The notes under the pieces were generated by a model that searched no databases, was not told the origin of the DNA, and worked only from the letters and a program-made list of their open reading frames with translations. A program made the position numbers and the translations under genes. Shown one piece after another: positions 19,601 to 27,211 of a stretch of 64,000 nucleotides of DNA (the first letter of the stretch is position 1; each line of letters begins with the position of its first letter). The stretch is from JAXLVB01 sp046329195. Lineage in GTDB: Bacteria > Bacteroidota > Bacteroidia > Cytophagales > Spirosomataceae. The DNA is taken from positions 1,426,001 to 1,490,000 of the forward strand of contig JAXLVB010000001.1 in assembly GCA_046329195.1 (NCBI GenBank), written 5' to 3'.

Positions 19601-22140
19601 TCTGTTCGGCTACTTCTTCGTTGAGCGTAAGTGTATTGGGTAAACCAACTGCAACTAACGTAGCTCCTGACCAATCAGTATGTGTAGGCTCGGCTGTAAC
19701 ACTTTCAGCTGCTCTTACTAACGCAACTGGTTCAGAATGGACTACAGGTACATTCGGTTATCCATCACCAGTTAATGCTGTGACTACATTCACAACAGAT
19801 CCTAATATGTTGGGTGGTTTGGGTCCTCATAGCTATACTCAAGGTATTGCTACTTACACATTGGCGTTGAGAAACCAATACAACTCTCCAGTTAATGCTC
19901 AGCCGATTGCAAGATGCAATGTAAACTCTGCTGCTTCTATTACTGTAAAAGTGAATCCTTCGCCATTGCAAACACGCAACAACGTGAACAACTATGGTGG
20001 TCCTTATACGGTATGTGAAGGCGTAGCTTGGAACGTTTCTCCACAAACTGGAGCAAATGCTGCAACTGGTCCATTGTCGTATGTTTGGTCAGGTCCTGGC
20101 GGATTCACTTCAACCAGCGCTTCATTGTCGTTCAGTGCTCCAGTACCAGCTAACTCGGGTGTTTACACCGTGGTTATTACTAACCAATTTGGCTGTACTG
20201 ATACAGGTACTGTACAATTGACTGTATATCCAAAACAAGTTGTTAGCGTATCGGTGTCACCAAGCGTACTTTGCCAAGGTGGTACTTATACCTTGTCAGC
20301 AAGTGCTGTATTGGCGGGTTCTTCGTACGCTTGGTCTGGCCCATCATGGTTGCCATCAAGTGCATTGGCTAACCCAACTATTACAGTAACAAATGCTCCT
20401 ACTTCAGGTGACGGTGTATATAGCTTCACAGTAACAGCTTCTAAGAACGGTTGCGAGGCTACGGCTTCTACAACAGTAATGGTACAGGCTGTTCCTAAGA
20501 TTAAGCCGATTGTAATTGACGACGCTACTGTATGTACAGATGGTAAAGTGAAATTAGCTGCTGAAGCAACTAATGCAACTAAAGGATTCGTATCGTCATG
20601 GGTATGGTCAGGTCCTGGTGGGTTTACTGCCAGTGGTCCAAACGTTACGTTGACTCAGGCTAACTTGCCAGGTGTTTATACTGTATTTGCTAACACTTCT
20701 GCTGGCTGTCAAAGCTCTGCTACTGTTGAGGTTGTTCCTAACCTTATCACTGGTGTAACTGAGTCAGACATGCAAGTAGTGGTAAACGGTGTAGCTATCT
20801 CTAATGGTGGTACAGCATACGTACCAGCAGGTACAGCTATCTCACTTGCTTTGCAAGCCTTGAACGGTAAGTCAATCTCTGGTTTTGCTAACACATTGTG
20901 TAATGGCAACCCAGGACCAAACATTGACTTCTTCGGTCCACTCGGATACCAAGCATTCCCTAACTTGTTTGTTGGTCCTAAGTATTCGGTTGTTCCTGAA
21001 AACGGTTGTGGTTTCTACAACGGTAGCTTAACTCCAATTGCCGGAACTTCTACTTATGGCGCATACAAAGTAGTATTTGCTAAGTACTGCGGTGGTACTA
21101 TCACGTATGAGTTCACAATTGCTCCTGCAATCACTGCAACGTTGAGTGCATCGGCTTCACCAAGCGCTACTACTGCTGGTAACACAGTTGGTTTAGCTGC
21201 TTCGGTATCAGGTGGTGCTGCTACTGGTTTTGCATGGGCTGGCCCAGGTGGCTTCTCGTCTAACCAACAGAACCCATCGTTCACAGCAGGTACAGGTAAC
21301 TCAGGCGTGTTCACTGTAAGTGCAACTGTAAATGGTGCTGGCGTATTGACAGCTACTGTAGCAGTTAGTGTAAGTGCTGCTCCTGCTCCAGGTGTTGCTA
21401 ACTTGTCTCTCTTGAAAGATAGCAAGTATCTCACTATGGTTCCAGGTACTAAGACTTACATCACAATCACAGTGAGAAACAGCGGTCCTAACACGGCAAC
21501 AGGTGTATTTGTAGGTGACGTATTACCAGCTGGTATGACTTACACTACTCCTTCGCAATTAGGTGCAAGTGACGACGGTATCGAGCACAATGGAAATGGT
21601 GCAAACTATGGTTCATTCAGTGTAAGCGGTAGCACAATTACTGCTAACATGGGATCAATCGCTCCAGGTGCTACGAAAGAAGTGAAGTTCTATGTAACTG
21701 TTACAGGAACTGTAGGTTCGACAATTAAGAACAAAGGTGAGATTACGGCATCTAACAACCCAGATCCAAACTCAACTCCTGGCAACGGTAATACCTCTGA
21801 AGATGACTACGATGAAGTAGTAATCACGTTGGTATCTACTTCAACCAGCCGTGTTGTGAATGGTGAAGCTGCTGATGTAAGTGGTATCACTGTGAAGACT
21901 TATCCGAACCCATCTTCTGATAAGGTAACTATTGAGTTGACTCTTGACGAGCCAGCTAAAGCTCAACTCCGTATGACTGACTTCTCAGGCCGTACAGTTG
22001 GTGAGTGGAAATTGGACGAAGAGACAACACACCATACTGCTGAAATCAGCGTGAAAGAATTCAAAGCAGGTCTTTACCTCTTGAATGCTGAAGCTGGTAC
22101 TAAGCGAGCTGTGAAGAAGATTGTCAGAACTGAGAACTAA
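13684..22140 (+). CDS. Giant T9SS-secreted Ig-like repeat surface protein
   Basis: The 2,818-residue protein begins with a signal peptide whose hydrophobic core (WCLAAILLMIGTVVHAQ) ends around residue 35; ATG 13705 is an alternative start and an upstream TTG at 13642 is unlikely. Most of the length consists of Ig/PKD-like domains: the motif W-x-GP-x-GF-x-S and related forms recur about twelve times, each followed by SG-x-Y-x-V. Three successive units of about 230 residues (17602-19680) are near copies. A DUF11-type domain (21400-21840) and a T9SS type A sorting domain (last 82 residues, from VKTYPNP) close the protein. It should be exported and anchored to the cell surface, probably for adhesion or as a sheath. 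Codon use is strongly biased (GCT, GGT, TTG, AAC), unlike its neighbours, which suggests high expression. Confidence 0.9.
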   Translation: MFKPLQLMRKLTHVFRWCLAAILLMIGTVVHAQITSVTTSATPSTCAGSTHTVTLSGTFVPGCLVSFYLVNNTGTQVGPALLSNQNAGSQTYTVTIPSSIAQSLLPAPGGYAIRAISTCGGGEVPVGAGNPGPFPAAGANSSAAFSLYAAYTATGTIGWDNSLTTAAGFSTTGPAVACLGTSTSGSLTLRAQTLTNATAGDFYYWYKDGGNIPVASGVIATAAGPDAAYTIVDPTYSAAGVYTLVLTSSTGAPCNRTIGSITVQVSAGPSLIGANYSGFVTTICAGATANISVSGGAGGTPPYTYTWTRTPGGVVPGASGATLQLVPAGVAGPLTNLNTDVPGTYAYFPTVTDANGCAATAAQGAQLTITSGPGQVSITGPVTTVCTGGTINLSANTSLFGNVFPSGVTFAWAGPNGFASTQEDPSFAATTTLQNGVYTVTAVAGACSATATFNLTKIRTTPAPVITSGDMIVCAGKAFSLSGTAGMPAGEPADLSWYIVGEPAPGPGLPYDPFTPIGAVLPTYFFAGGSVPVGTTIAFNDGTLNLNTLAVNVTGTKSTTLSFTNGLPSLAQLGAAGFPVIPASSNNWALVLRADNDICNARSPFKPVVIVETPTAAIATNSAICQGATLSLTATSGAFVTVAQSGFAWAGPNGFTATTDMPSISNAGTAASGIYTVTVKNNVFSAQSCVSTATASVQVVQVPTAVVTGPTKVCQGSTVALSGSGGLGAANEYYTWEEFSGGAWIPAGVPPRNKATYSPTTASLGSTDYRVVVDNLLLATGPVPPPAICRSISQPITVTVYSVPTITSYASAATPPAVYNNAGLFTQCSGTQLNLSVAGTTTGAGVKYSWSASNGFSSTEQNPSVTSNAQPANSGKYTASVFNTAYDGCYATTSMTLNILQTPTAVINGPAVVNVCQYSPLTLTGTGGVAGEKYAWEEFSGGAWVAAGVIPNNTGSYTPTTQSVGATKYRLVVDNATNPPLCRSISAEVVVNVAAQPVLTAAGATAAVTVPGIGGASGRFMCSGLPLSVNVGVVTPPAANTWNYAWTGPLGYTSTQKNPTVQTAAQTGNSGVYAVVVSNPASPVCSVSSKVEVTVVQTPTITDIIAPQTVCAGSPVVLTGAAINANSYQWTTGAVNFPAVLNGLTVTFTSDANQVASSPATYSLIATNNFSAPNGATVISCPSAPMTTKVTVSPNPNILGVSVDGPLSTVLPGAANGYDANTYFLCSGTLLKFTTLVNGAADTFKWAGPSGFSSTQLSPTVSTSANVTMSGIYSITAYGTNTNCQKTATISVQVVNRPTAVTAGNAGPYCAGQTISLTASATDATSFSWYFPGSAPYPAAADLTGASASRSTSSSSPGTAESGTYTVVATNTLVAPNGVTIIVCPISPAAASATTSVTVHALPAFTGNGGYVAQGAAPITRNGAVAAGSTTYLTDNVSTGFTGWNFYECAGPAVTLNGSAALAVGASGGINYSWSGPNGFSSTNNQPLVTASGSSAVSGAYVVTIVNSLLSSCSATSSLNLNIVNRPTSISATNSGPYCAGQTISLTASAVDANSFSWYFPGSALYPAAADCTGSTTTRSTSSTSAGTAESGTYYVYVTNTITSPITGSTILTCPVAGAEADARASTSVTVHANPAFSSNSGYTAQGGAPGTRTGAVVQGATTYLSDNASTGLTGWNFYQCAGPAVTLQGAATLPVGASGSINYAWGGPNGFSSTLTQPLVVASGSSAQSGVYTITLANSLLSSCSATSTLNLTVVNRPTSLTASNTGPYCEGATVSLSASAVDGNSFSWYFPGSTVGAPADRTGTSTTRSSITTAQAGTYTVLVTNTVTSPITGSTILTCPAVSEPTATATTTVTVRANPTFNSNPFNAVGINALAGGIAAGTRNGIVVSNGVLADVATTGFSSPAWNFYICEGSPLALNGGATISADGFTYSWSGPNGFGSNLSQPIVNVNATPNMSGVYVLTIANTSSPFCSATSSLSVSVLGKPTATNVAPDQSVCVGSAVTLSAALTNATGSEWTTGTFGYPSPVNAVTTFTTDPNMLGGLGPHSYTQGIATYTLALRNQYNSPVNAQPIARCNVNSAASITVKVNPSPLQTRNNVNNYGGPYTVCEGVAWNVSPQTGANAATGPLSYVWSGPGGFTSTSASLSFSAPVPANSGVYTVVITNQFGCTDTGTVQLTVYPKQVVSVSVSPSVLCQGGTYTLSASAVLAGSSYAWSGPSWLPSSALANPTITVTNAPTSGDGVYSFTVTASKNGCEATASTTVMVQAVPKIKPIVIDDATVCTDGKVKLAAEATNATKGFVSSWVWSGPGGFTASGPNVTLTQANLPGVYTVFANTSAGCQSSATVEVVPNLITGVTESDMQVVVNGVAISNGGTAYVPAGTAISLALQALNGKSISGFANTLCNGNPGPNIDFFGPLGYQAFPNLFVGPKYSVVPENGCGFYNGSLTPIAGTSTYGAYKVVFAKYCGGTITYEFTIAPAITATLSASASPSATTAGNTVGLAASVSGGAATGFAWAGPGGFSSNQQNPSFTAGTGNSGVFTVSATVNGAGVLTATVAVSVSAAPAPGVANLSLLKDSKYLTMVPGTKTYITITVRNSGPNTATGVFVGDVLPAGMTYTTPSQLGASDDGIEHNGNGANYGSFSVSGSTITANMGSIAPGATKEVKFYVTVTGTVGSTIKNKGEITASNNPDPNSTPGNGNTSEDDYDEVVITLVSTSTSRVVNGEAADVSGITVKTYPNPSSDKVTIELTLDEPAKAQLRMTDFSGRTVGEWKLDEETTHHTAEISVKEFKAGLYLLNAEAGTKRAVKKIVRTEN
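17602..19680 (+). repeat. Three in-gene repeats of about 690 bp
   Basis: Units start at 17602, 18289 and 18985, each at the residues GPYC, giving periods of 687 and 696 bp (229 and 232 residues). Each unit holds FSWYFPGS, a TVT(V/N)TNT-type strand, STSVTVHA-like strands, a GWNFY-x-C block and the (S/G)GPNGFSS motif. Units one and two are most alike; the third has diverged more. Confidence 0.85.
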
Positions 22141-22161
22141 TCAGTAGGCAATCATAAGATG

Positions 22162-22197
22162 AAAAACCCCTCTGGCTTGACCGGAGGGGTTTTTTTA
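22162..22197 (+). terminator. Rho-independent terminator of the giant surface-protein gene
   Basis: The hairpin AAAAACCCCTC-x-GG...CC-x-GAGGGGTTTTT with an 8-T tail begins 21 bp after the stop codon. Confidence 0.9.
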
Positions 22198-22349
22198 TGG
22201 AAAACCCCCGATAAGATGCCGAGGTGATGGGATGTGTGCCTGAGGGGCATTTTCCAACTGATATGGCGATGAGCTGTGGCGAAGCAATAACAAAATGGGT
22301 ATTTCAACCCAAAGGAAGGATAGGACGTCTAAGTATGGATTTGTTGTTG

Positions 22350-22357
22350 TAATTTTG
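22350..22357 (+). promoter_or_regulatory. Candidate -7 box for tpiA
   Basis: TAATTTTG fits TAnnTTTG and lies 55 bp upstream of the tpiA start. No clear -33 box was found at the expected distance. Confidence 0.4.
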
Positions 22358-22412
22358 CTCGTGACAGTGAATGCTGTTAATTATGTTGAAATTTTTAAAT
22401 GAGTATTGACCA

Positions 22413-23174
22413 ATGAGAAAAAGAATAGTAGCTGGAAACTGGAAAATGAATAAAACCCTGGACGAGGCAGTAGCCCTAAGCTCGGAGGTTATACAAATAA
22501 TTAACGATGAAGTGACTTCTGATGTACTCACGGTCATTTGTGCACCATCGTTGTATTTGAGTACGTTGGGGAAATACGTGGCTGGACAGTCTAAAATTGC
22601 CTTAGGCGCACAGAACTGTTATCCTAAGACTTCGGGTGCGTACACCGGAGAAATCTCGGCTCCTATGCTAAAATCGGTAGGTGTGACACATGTTATTCTG
22701 GGGCATAGCGAACGCCGTCAGTATTTTGCGGAGTCTAACGAATTTTTGAAAGAAAAAGTGGATGCTGTGTTGGCAGAGGGGCTGACTCCCATTTTTTGTT
22801 GTGGAGAATCATTAGAACAGCGAAATGCCGAAGGATTTTTGGAGTTTGTGGCTTCACAATTAACAGCAAGTTTGTTTCATCTATCAGCAGAGCAATTGAA
22901 AAACGTTGTGATTGCCTATGAGCCTATCTGGGCAATTGGTACTGGTTTAACAGCTTCGAGCGCTCAGGCGCAAGAAATGCACGCTTTTTTGCGTGGACAT
23001 CTTGCGGCTACGTATGGGGTTGAGGTAGCCGACGAAATAACCATCCTGTATGGCGGTAGCTGTAATGAAAAAAATGCCGCAGAGTTATTTGCCTGTCCCG
23101 ATGTAGATGGAGGGTTGATAGGTGGTGCTTCGCTCAAAGCAAGAGAATTTGCAACGATTGTAAAGGCTCGTTAG
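22413..23174 (+). CDS. tpiA: Triosephosphate isomerase
   Basis: The 253-residue TIM barrel has the standard active site: Asn9 and Lys11 in AGNWKMN, His98 in GHSERR, and Glu170 in AYEPIWAIGTG, with the phosphate-binding loops GGSCNEKN and GGLIGGASL at the end. It interconverts dihydroxyacetone phosphate and glyceraldehyde 3-phosphate in glycolysis. Length is normal for the family. It stands alone between the giant surface-protein gene and a bidirectional terminator. Confidence 0.98.
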   Translation: MRKRIVAGNWKMNKTLDEAVALSSEVIQIINDEVTSDVLTVICAPSLYLSTLGKYVAGQSKIALGAQNCYPKTSGAYTGEISAPMLKSVGVTHVILGHSERRQYFAESNEFLKEKVDAVLAEGLTPIFCCGESLEQRNAEGFLEFVASQLTASLFHLSAEQLKNVVIAYEPIWAIGTGLTASSAQAQEMHAFLRGHLAATYGVEVADEITILYGGSCNEKNAAELFACPDVDGGLIGGASLKAREFATIVKAR

Positions 23175-23296
23175 TCGTGCTTCTGCAGCGAACAATGCGA
23201 AAAATTTACTTCTGAAAATAGGTAAATTATAATAAAACGACAAAAGAATACACGTAAATTGGGTGATTATCAACGATTTGCGTTTTTGTTTGTGTT

Positions 23297-23338
23297 TATA
23301 AAGCAAAACCCCGATGAGAATCGGGGTTTTGCTTTATA
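23297..23338. terminator. Bidirectional terminator between tpiA and mraY
   Basis: Perfect 19-bp arms (23297-23315 and 23320-23338) with a GAGA loop carry a GC core CCCCGAT/ATCGGGG flanked by AAAA/TTTT, so either strand can terminate. It lies between two convergent genes. Confidence 0.9.
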
Positions 23339-23355
23339 GCTTGATGGGTGGTAGG

Positions 23356-24570
23356 TTAACGAAGTTTGAGCGTGGCTAAAGTCAAAACGGCTAAGATGAT
23401 ACCCACAATCCAAAACCGAGTTACGATTTTGGCTTCGTGATAGCCCTTTTTCTGGAAGTGGTGGTGCAGTGGAGACATTAAAAAAATACGTCGGCCTTCA
23501 CCATATTTTTTCTTGGTGTATTTGAAATAGCTTACTTGAAGAATAACAGAAAGATTTTCTACTAAAAAAACCCCACACATAAACGGAATCAGTAGCTCTT
23601 TTCGGATTACAATGGCCATCACGGCGATGACTCCACCTAACATTAGGCTGCCCGTGTCGCCCATAAAAACCTGCGCTGGATAACTATTGTACCATAAGAA
23701 GCCAATACAGGCTCCCACAAAGGCGGCACAAAATATCACCAGCTCGGCAGAGCCTGGTATGAAGAAAATGTTTAAGTATTGGGAAATGAGCTTGTTACCC
23801 GACACATACGCCAGAATAGCCAAGGTGAGCCCAATAATAACAGAAGTTCCTGCGGCCAGACCATCAATACCGTCGGTAATATTAGCACCGTTAGACACTG
23901 CCGTAATAATAAAAATGACAATCAGTACATATAAAATCCAAGCGTATTGGTCGGGGAGGAGCCAGTCAGGAAGAATGTTGGCGTAGTCAAGTTGATTACC
24001 TTTAAAGAACGGCACATTGGTGATAAGTGTCTTAATATCAGAGAATTTGGTGATGTATCCAATAGAGGTGACGATACGGGCTTTTTCATAAATACGAACC
24101 TTGATGTCGTCGTTGAAATACATCGTAAGACCTACAATGAGCCCAAGGCCAATTTGCCCGACCACTTTGAATTTGCCCTGCAAGCCTTCTTTATTTTTCT
24201 TGAAGACTTTGATGTAGTCGTCAACAAAACCGATTAAACAGGTCCAAAGTGTAGTGACGATAAGGAGGATGATGTAAACATTGTGGAGTTGAGCAAACAA
24301 TAAAACAGGAATTAGCAGTGCTGCTAAAATGATAAACCCGCCCATAGTAGGAGTACCTTGCTTTTGTTTTTGGCCCTCTAAGCCCAGATCTCGGACCGTT
24401 TCTCCGATTTGCAAACGGTGCAAAAGTGCAATAATCCGTCGTCCATAAATAGCTCCAATAGAAAGAGAAGTGACGGTAGCTGCCCCCGCTCGAAAGGTAA
24501 TGTATTGGAATACACCTGCCCCCGGGAAGTTGAAATGTTTGTCTAAGTAATCGAATAGATAATAAAGCAT
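23356..24570 (-). CDS. mraY: Phospho-N-acetylmuramoyl-pentapeptide-transferase
   Basis: The 404-residue polytopic protein carries the MraY hallmarks: GTPTMGG (residues 72-78), the catalytic Asp117-Asp118 in DDYIKVFKKN, NGANITDGIDGLA with the second catalytic Asp region, and MSPLHHHFQKKG near the C-terminus. It transfers phospho-MurNAc-pentapeptide to undecaprenyl phosphate, making lipid I. It follows murE on the same strand (gap 141 bp) as in the usual dcw order, but murD and the later genes do not follow here; tpiA converges instead. Confidence 0.97.
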   Translation of the reverse strand: MLYYLFDYLDKHFNFPGAGVFQYITFRAGAATVTSLSIGAIYGRRIIALLHRLQIGETVRDLGLEGQKQKQGTPTMGGFIILAALLIPVLLFAQLHNVYIILLIVTTLWTCLIGFVDDYIKVFKKNKEGLQGKFKVVGQIGLGLIVGLTMYFNDDIKVRIYEKARIVTSIGYITKFSDIKTLITNVPFFKGNQLDYANILPDWLLPDQYAWILYVLIVIFIITAVSNGANITDGIDGLAAGTSVIIGLTLAILAYVSGNKLISQYLNIFFIPGSAELVIFCAAFVGACIGFLWYNSYPAQVFMGDTGSLMLGGVIAVMAIVIRKELLIPFMCGVFLVENLSVILQVSYFKYTKKKYGEGRRIFLMSPLHHHFQKKGYHEAKIVTRFWIVGIILAVLTLATLKLR

Positions 24571-24711
24571 TGGTGGGTTATGGAGTCAAGGTTTGGGTAA
24601 AGGTACATTTTTTTGAGGTAATCGAACCAAGTGTATTCGATTAAAATCATGAAAAAAGGTTTCTTTAATGGATTTTTTAAGGAATTGGAACTGGAAATTG
24701 TAAAAAATAGA

Positions 24712-26175
24712 CTAAACCAATAACCCAAAAGCCTGTTGAAGCACTTTTTTGTCATCGAAGTCATATTTAACTCCTTGAATCTCTTGGTAGGTTTCGTGAC
24801 CTTTGCCAGCCACTAAAATGACATCACCCGATACCGCCATGCCTACGGCTTTCAGAATGGCTTCTTTGCGGTCGGCAATGATTTGCACTTTGTCTTTGTC
24901 GGCGTAAGGGATACCTACTTCCATTTCGGCCAAGATGGCCAAAGGGTCTTCAAAACGAGGGTTGTCGGAGGTTAGAATCACTTCGTCACTAAAACGACAG
25001 GCGATTTCGGCCATGATGGGGCGTTTGGTAGCATCACGATTGCCACCACAACCGACCACAGTGATGATTTTCTCGTTCTTTTGACGAAGCCCTACAATGG
25101 TTTCGAGCACATTCTGAAGGGCATCAGGGGTATGAGCATAGTCCACAATACCGATTTTTTGTTCGAGAGAAATCACCTGTTCAAATCGGCCGGGGGCAGT
25201 TTGTAAATCCGAAAGTTGAAGCAATACCTCGTCAGGGTCTTCACCCAGCAAAACGGCTGCTCCATACACTCCGAGGAGGTTGTAGGCGTTGAACGTACCG
25301 ATGAGTTTGAACCATACTTCTTTGCCGTTGATTTCCATCTGTAGCCCATGCAGACTATCTGAGAGCAATTTCCCCTTGAACGACGCAGGGAGTTCGAGGG
25401 CAAAAGTTTCTCGACGAGCCGCCGTGTTTTGGAGCATGACCATACCTCGCTTGTCATCCACATTGACTAAGGCGAAGGCCGTTTTGGGTAATTGGTCAAA
25501 AAAGCCCTTTTTGGCACGAATATAATTTTCAAAGGTTTTATGAAAATCTAAGTGGTCGTGCGTAATATTCGTAAAGATACCACCTGCAAACTGAAGTCCA
25601 GCAATACGTTCCTGTGCAACGGCATGAGAACTCACTTCCATAAACACATGCGAGCAGCCCTTCGTTACCATTTGTGCCAGTAGTTTCTGGAGCGTAACAG
25701 AGTCGGGCGTGGTGTGAGCGGTAGGGATTACTTCGTCTTCAATTTGGTTCTGAACAGTAGAAATTAACCCACAACGATACCCCAGCCTCCGAAACAACCG
25801 AAACAAAAGGGTAACGTTGGTTGTCTTGCCATTGGTGCCTGTAACACCGACCAATTTGAGTTTGGCAGAAGGATTTCCATAAAAATTACCTGCCACAAGA
25901 CCCATAGCACGTGCGCTGTCGGGTACTTGTGCATAGGTAACAGCGGGGTGTAGTTCAGAAGGTAAATCTTCACACAAAATGGCTGCTGCACCCAGCTCTA
26001 TTGCTTTGGTAATGTATTGGTGGCCATCAGTTTGAGTTCCTTTTAAGGCCACAAAAAGGCTGCCAGGAGCTACTTTACGAGAGTCTATGACGATTTCGCT
26101 GATTTCGATGTCGGTAGAGCCTGCTATGCTTTGAAGCGAAACTCGATATAAAAGGTCTTTTAATAATTGAGCCAT
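24712..26175 (-). CDS. murE: UDP-MurNAc-tripeptide synthetase (diaminopimelate-adding)
   Basis: The 487-residue Mur ligase has the ATP loop TGTNGKTT at 112-119, the Mur ligase block FMEVSSHAVAQERI with following FTNITHDHLDFH, and DNPR at 404-407, the motif that reads meso-diaminopimelate. It therefore adds meso-DAP to UDP-MurNAc-L-Ala-D-Glu in the cytoplasm. It lies between prmC (24 bp upstream) and mraY on the same strand. Confidence 0.97.
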   Translation of the reverse strand: MAQLLKDLLYRVSLQSIAGSTDIEISEIVIDSRKVAPGSLFVALKGTQTDGHQYITKAIELGAAAILCEDLPSELHPAVTYAQVPDSARAMGLVAGNFYGNPSAKLKLVGVTGTNGKTTNVTLLFRLFRRLGYRCGLISTVQNQIEDEVIPTAHTTPDSVTLQKLLAQMVTKGCSHVFMEVSSHAVAQERIAGLQFAGGIFTNITHDHLDFHKTFENYIRAKKGFFDQLPKTAFALVNVDDKRGMVMLQNTAARRETFALELPASFKGKLLSDSLHGLQMEINGKEVWFKLIGTFNAYNLLGVYGAAVLLGEDPDEVLLQLSDLQTAPGRFEQVISLEQKIGIVDYAHTPDALQNVLETIVGLRQKNEKIITVVGCGGNRDATKRPIMAEIACRFSDEVILTSDNPRFEDPLAILAEMEVGIPYADKDKVQIIADRKEAILKAVGMAVSGDVILVAGKGHETYQEIQGVKYDFDDKKVLQQAFGLLV

Positions 26176-26198
26176 GATGGATATTGGTCACAAAATAA

Positions 26199-27059
26199 TT
26201 AAGCAGATGGTTGCTTGTAGGCTAATACAAATCGGTTTTTTCCGTGAATATCAGAAATTAAATGCACTGGATGATAACTGGATTGAACGAATACTTCCAC
26301 CGTTTCAGGGCCAAAGTGTTCGTTGATTTCAACACAGCAAAAACCGTTTGAGGTTAGCTGATATTGTCCAATTTGAGCAATTTTTTTATAAAATACCAAC
26401 GGGTCGTCGTCGGTTACAAACAAAGCAAGATGAGGCTCAAAATCCAACACATTAGGCTTCATTTGCTGACGCTCAGATTGCGCCACATAAGGAGGATTAC
26501 TCACGATGGCCTCAAAAAGTGGTGTAATAGAAGGCTCCTCCATAAGCGCATTACGTCGACGGAATACTACTTGGGCATCCAGCAAACGTGCATTTTGATG
26601 GGCCACCTGTAGGGCATCCGCCGAAACATCCCACGCTTCAAGGTACGCCAAAGGTAATTCTTTAGCCAAGCTAATAGCAATACACCCACTACCCGTACCG
26701 ATGTCGAGCAGGCGAGGCGATGGCCACCCACCCGATTGAATGTGGCGAATAACCAATTGAACCAGTTCTTCGGTTTCGGGACGAGGAATCAACACGGAAG
26801 GGTTGACCGAGAACATACGACCATAAAAGGGAGCTTGCCCCAGCACATATTGGATAGGTTCGTGCAAAAGCAATCGATTGAATAGCGATTCCCAGTGCTC
26901 AGGCAATTGCAAAATGGGTTTATCCAGCAGCAAATCGGTGCGAGAAAATTGGGTAAGATGCTGGAAAAATAAAAACGCAATGCGCTTGGCTTCGGAATGT
27001 TCGTAATGGTCCGACAGCCGACGGGTGAGTGTTTCTAACCAAGATTTTGAGGAAATCAT
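26199..27059 (-). CDS. prmC: Release factor glutamine methyltransferase
   Basis: The 286-residue protein has an N-terminal helical domain and a SAM methyltransferase domain with DIGTGSGC at 119-126 and the catalytic NPPY at 188-191. LIPRPETEELV at 90-100 is the family signature. It methylates the GGQ glutamine of peptide release factors. It sits only 23 bp upstream of murE and may share its transcript. Divergent ribD starts about 150 bp away. Confidence 0.95.
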   Translation of the reverse strand: MISSKSWLETLTRRLSDHYEHSEAKRIAFLFFQHLTQFSRTDLLLDKPILQLPEHWESLFNRLLLHEPIQYVLGQAPFYGRMFSVNPSVLIPRPETEELVQLVIRHIQSGGWPSPRLLDIGTGSGCIAISLAKELPLAYLEAWDVSADALQVAHQNARLLDAQVVFRRRNALMEEPSITPLFEAIVSNPPYVAQSERQQMKPNVLDFEPHLALFVTDDDPLVFYKKIAQIGQYQLTSNGFCCVEINEHFGPETVEVFVQSSYHPVHLISDIHGKNRFVLAYKQPSA

Positions 27060-27211
27060 AACTCAAACTAAGCAATTGCCACACAAAGATTCGATAAGTT
27101 TCTGAATTTTGTAGCATCTCATCAGGATTTACAGTTTTCAAATAACCATTTGAAATTAGGATAATCTGTTGACTACCAACAAGAAAACGTACTATAACGA
27201 CAAAGTTGCCA

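Noticed and set aside
17602..19680. Tandem repeat that could suggest a CRISPR array
   Set aside because: The units are about 690 bp, coding and in frame with the giant protein; there are no spacers.
27060..27211. FMN riboswitch upstream of ribD
   Set aside because: The leader is short and lacks the conserved RFN-element blocks.
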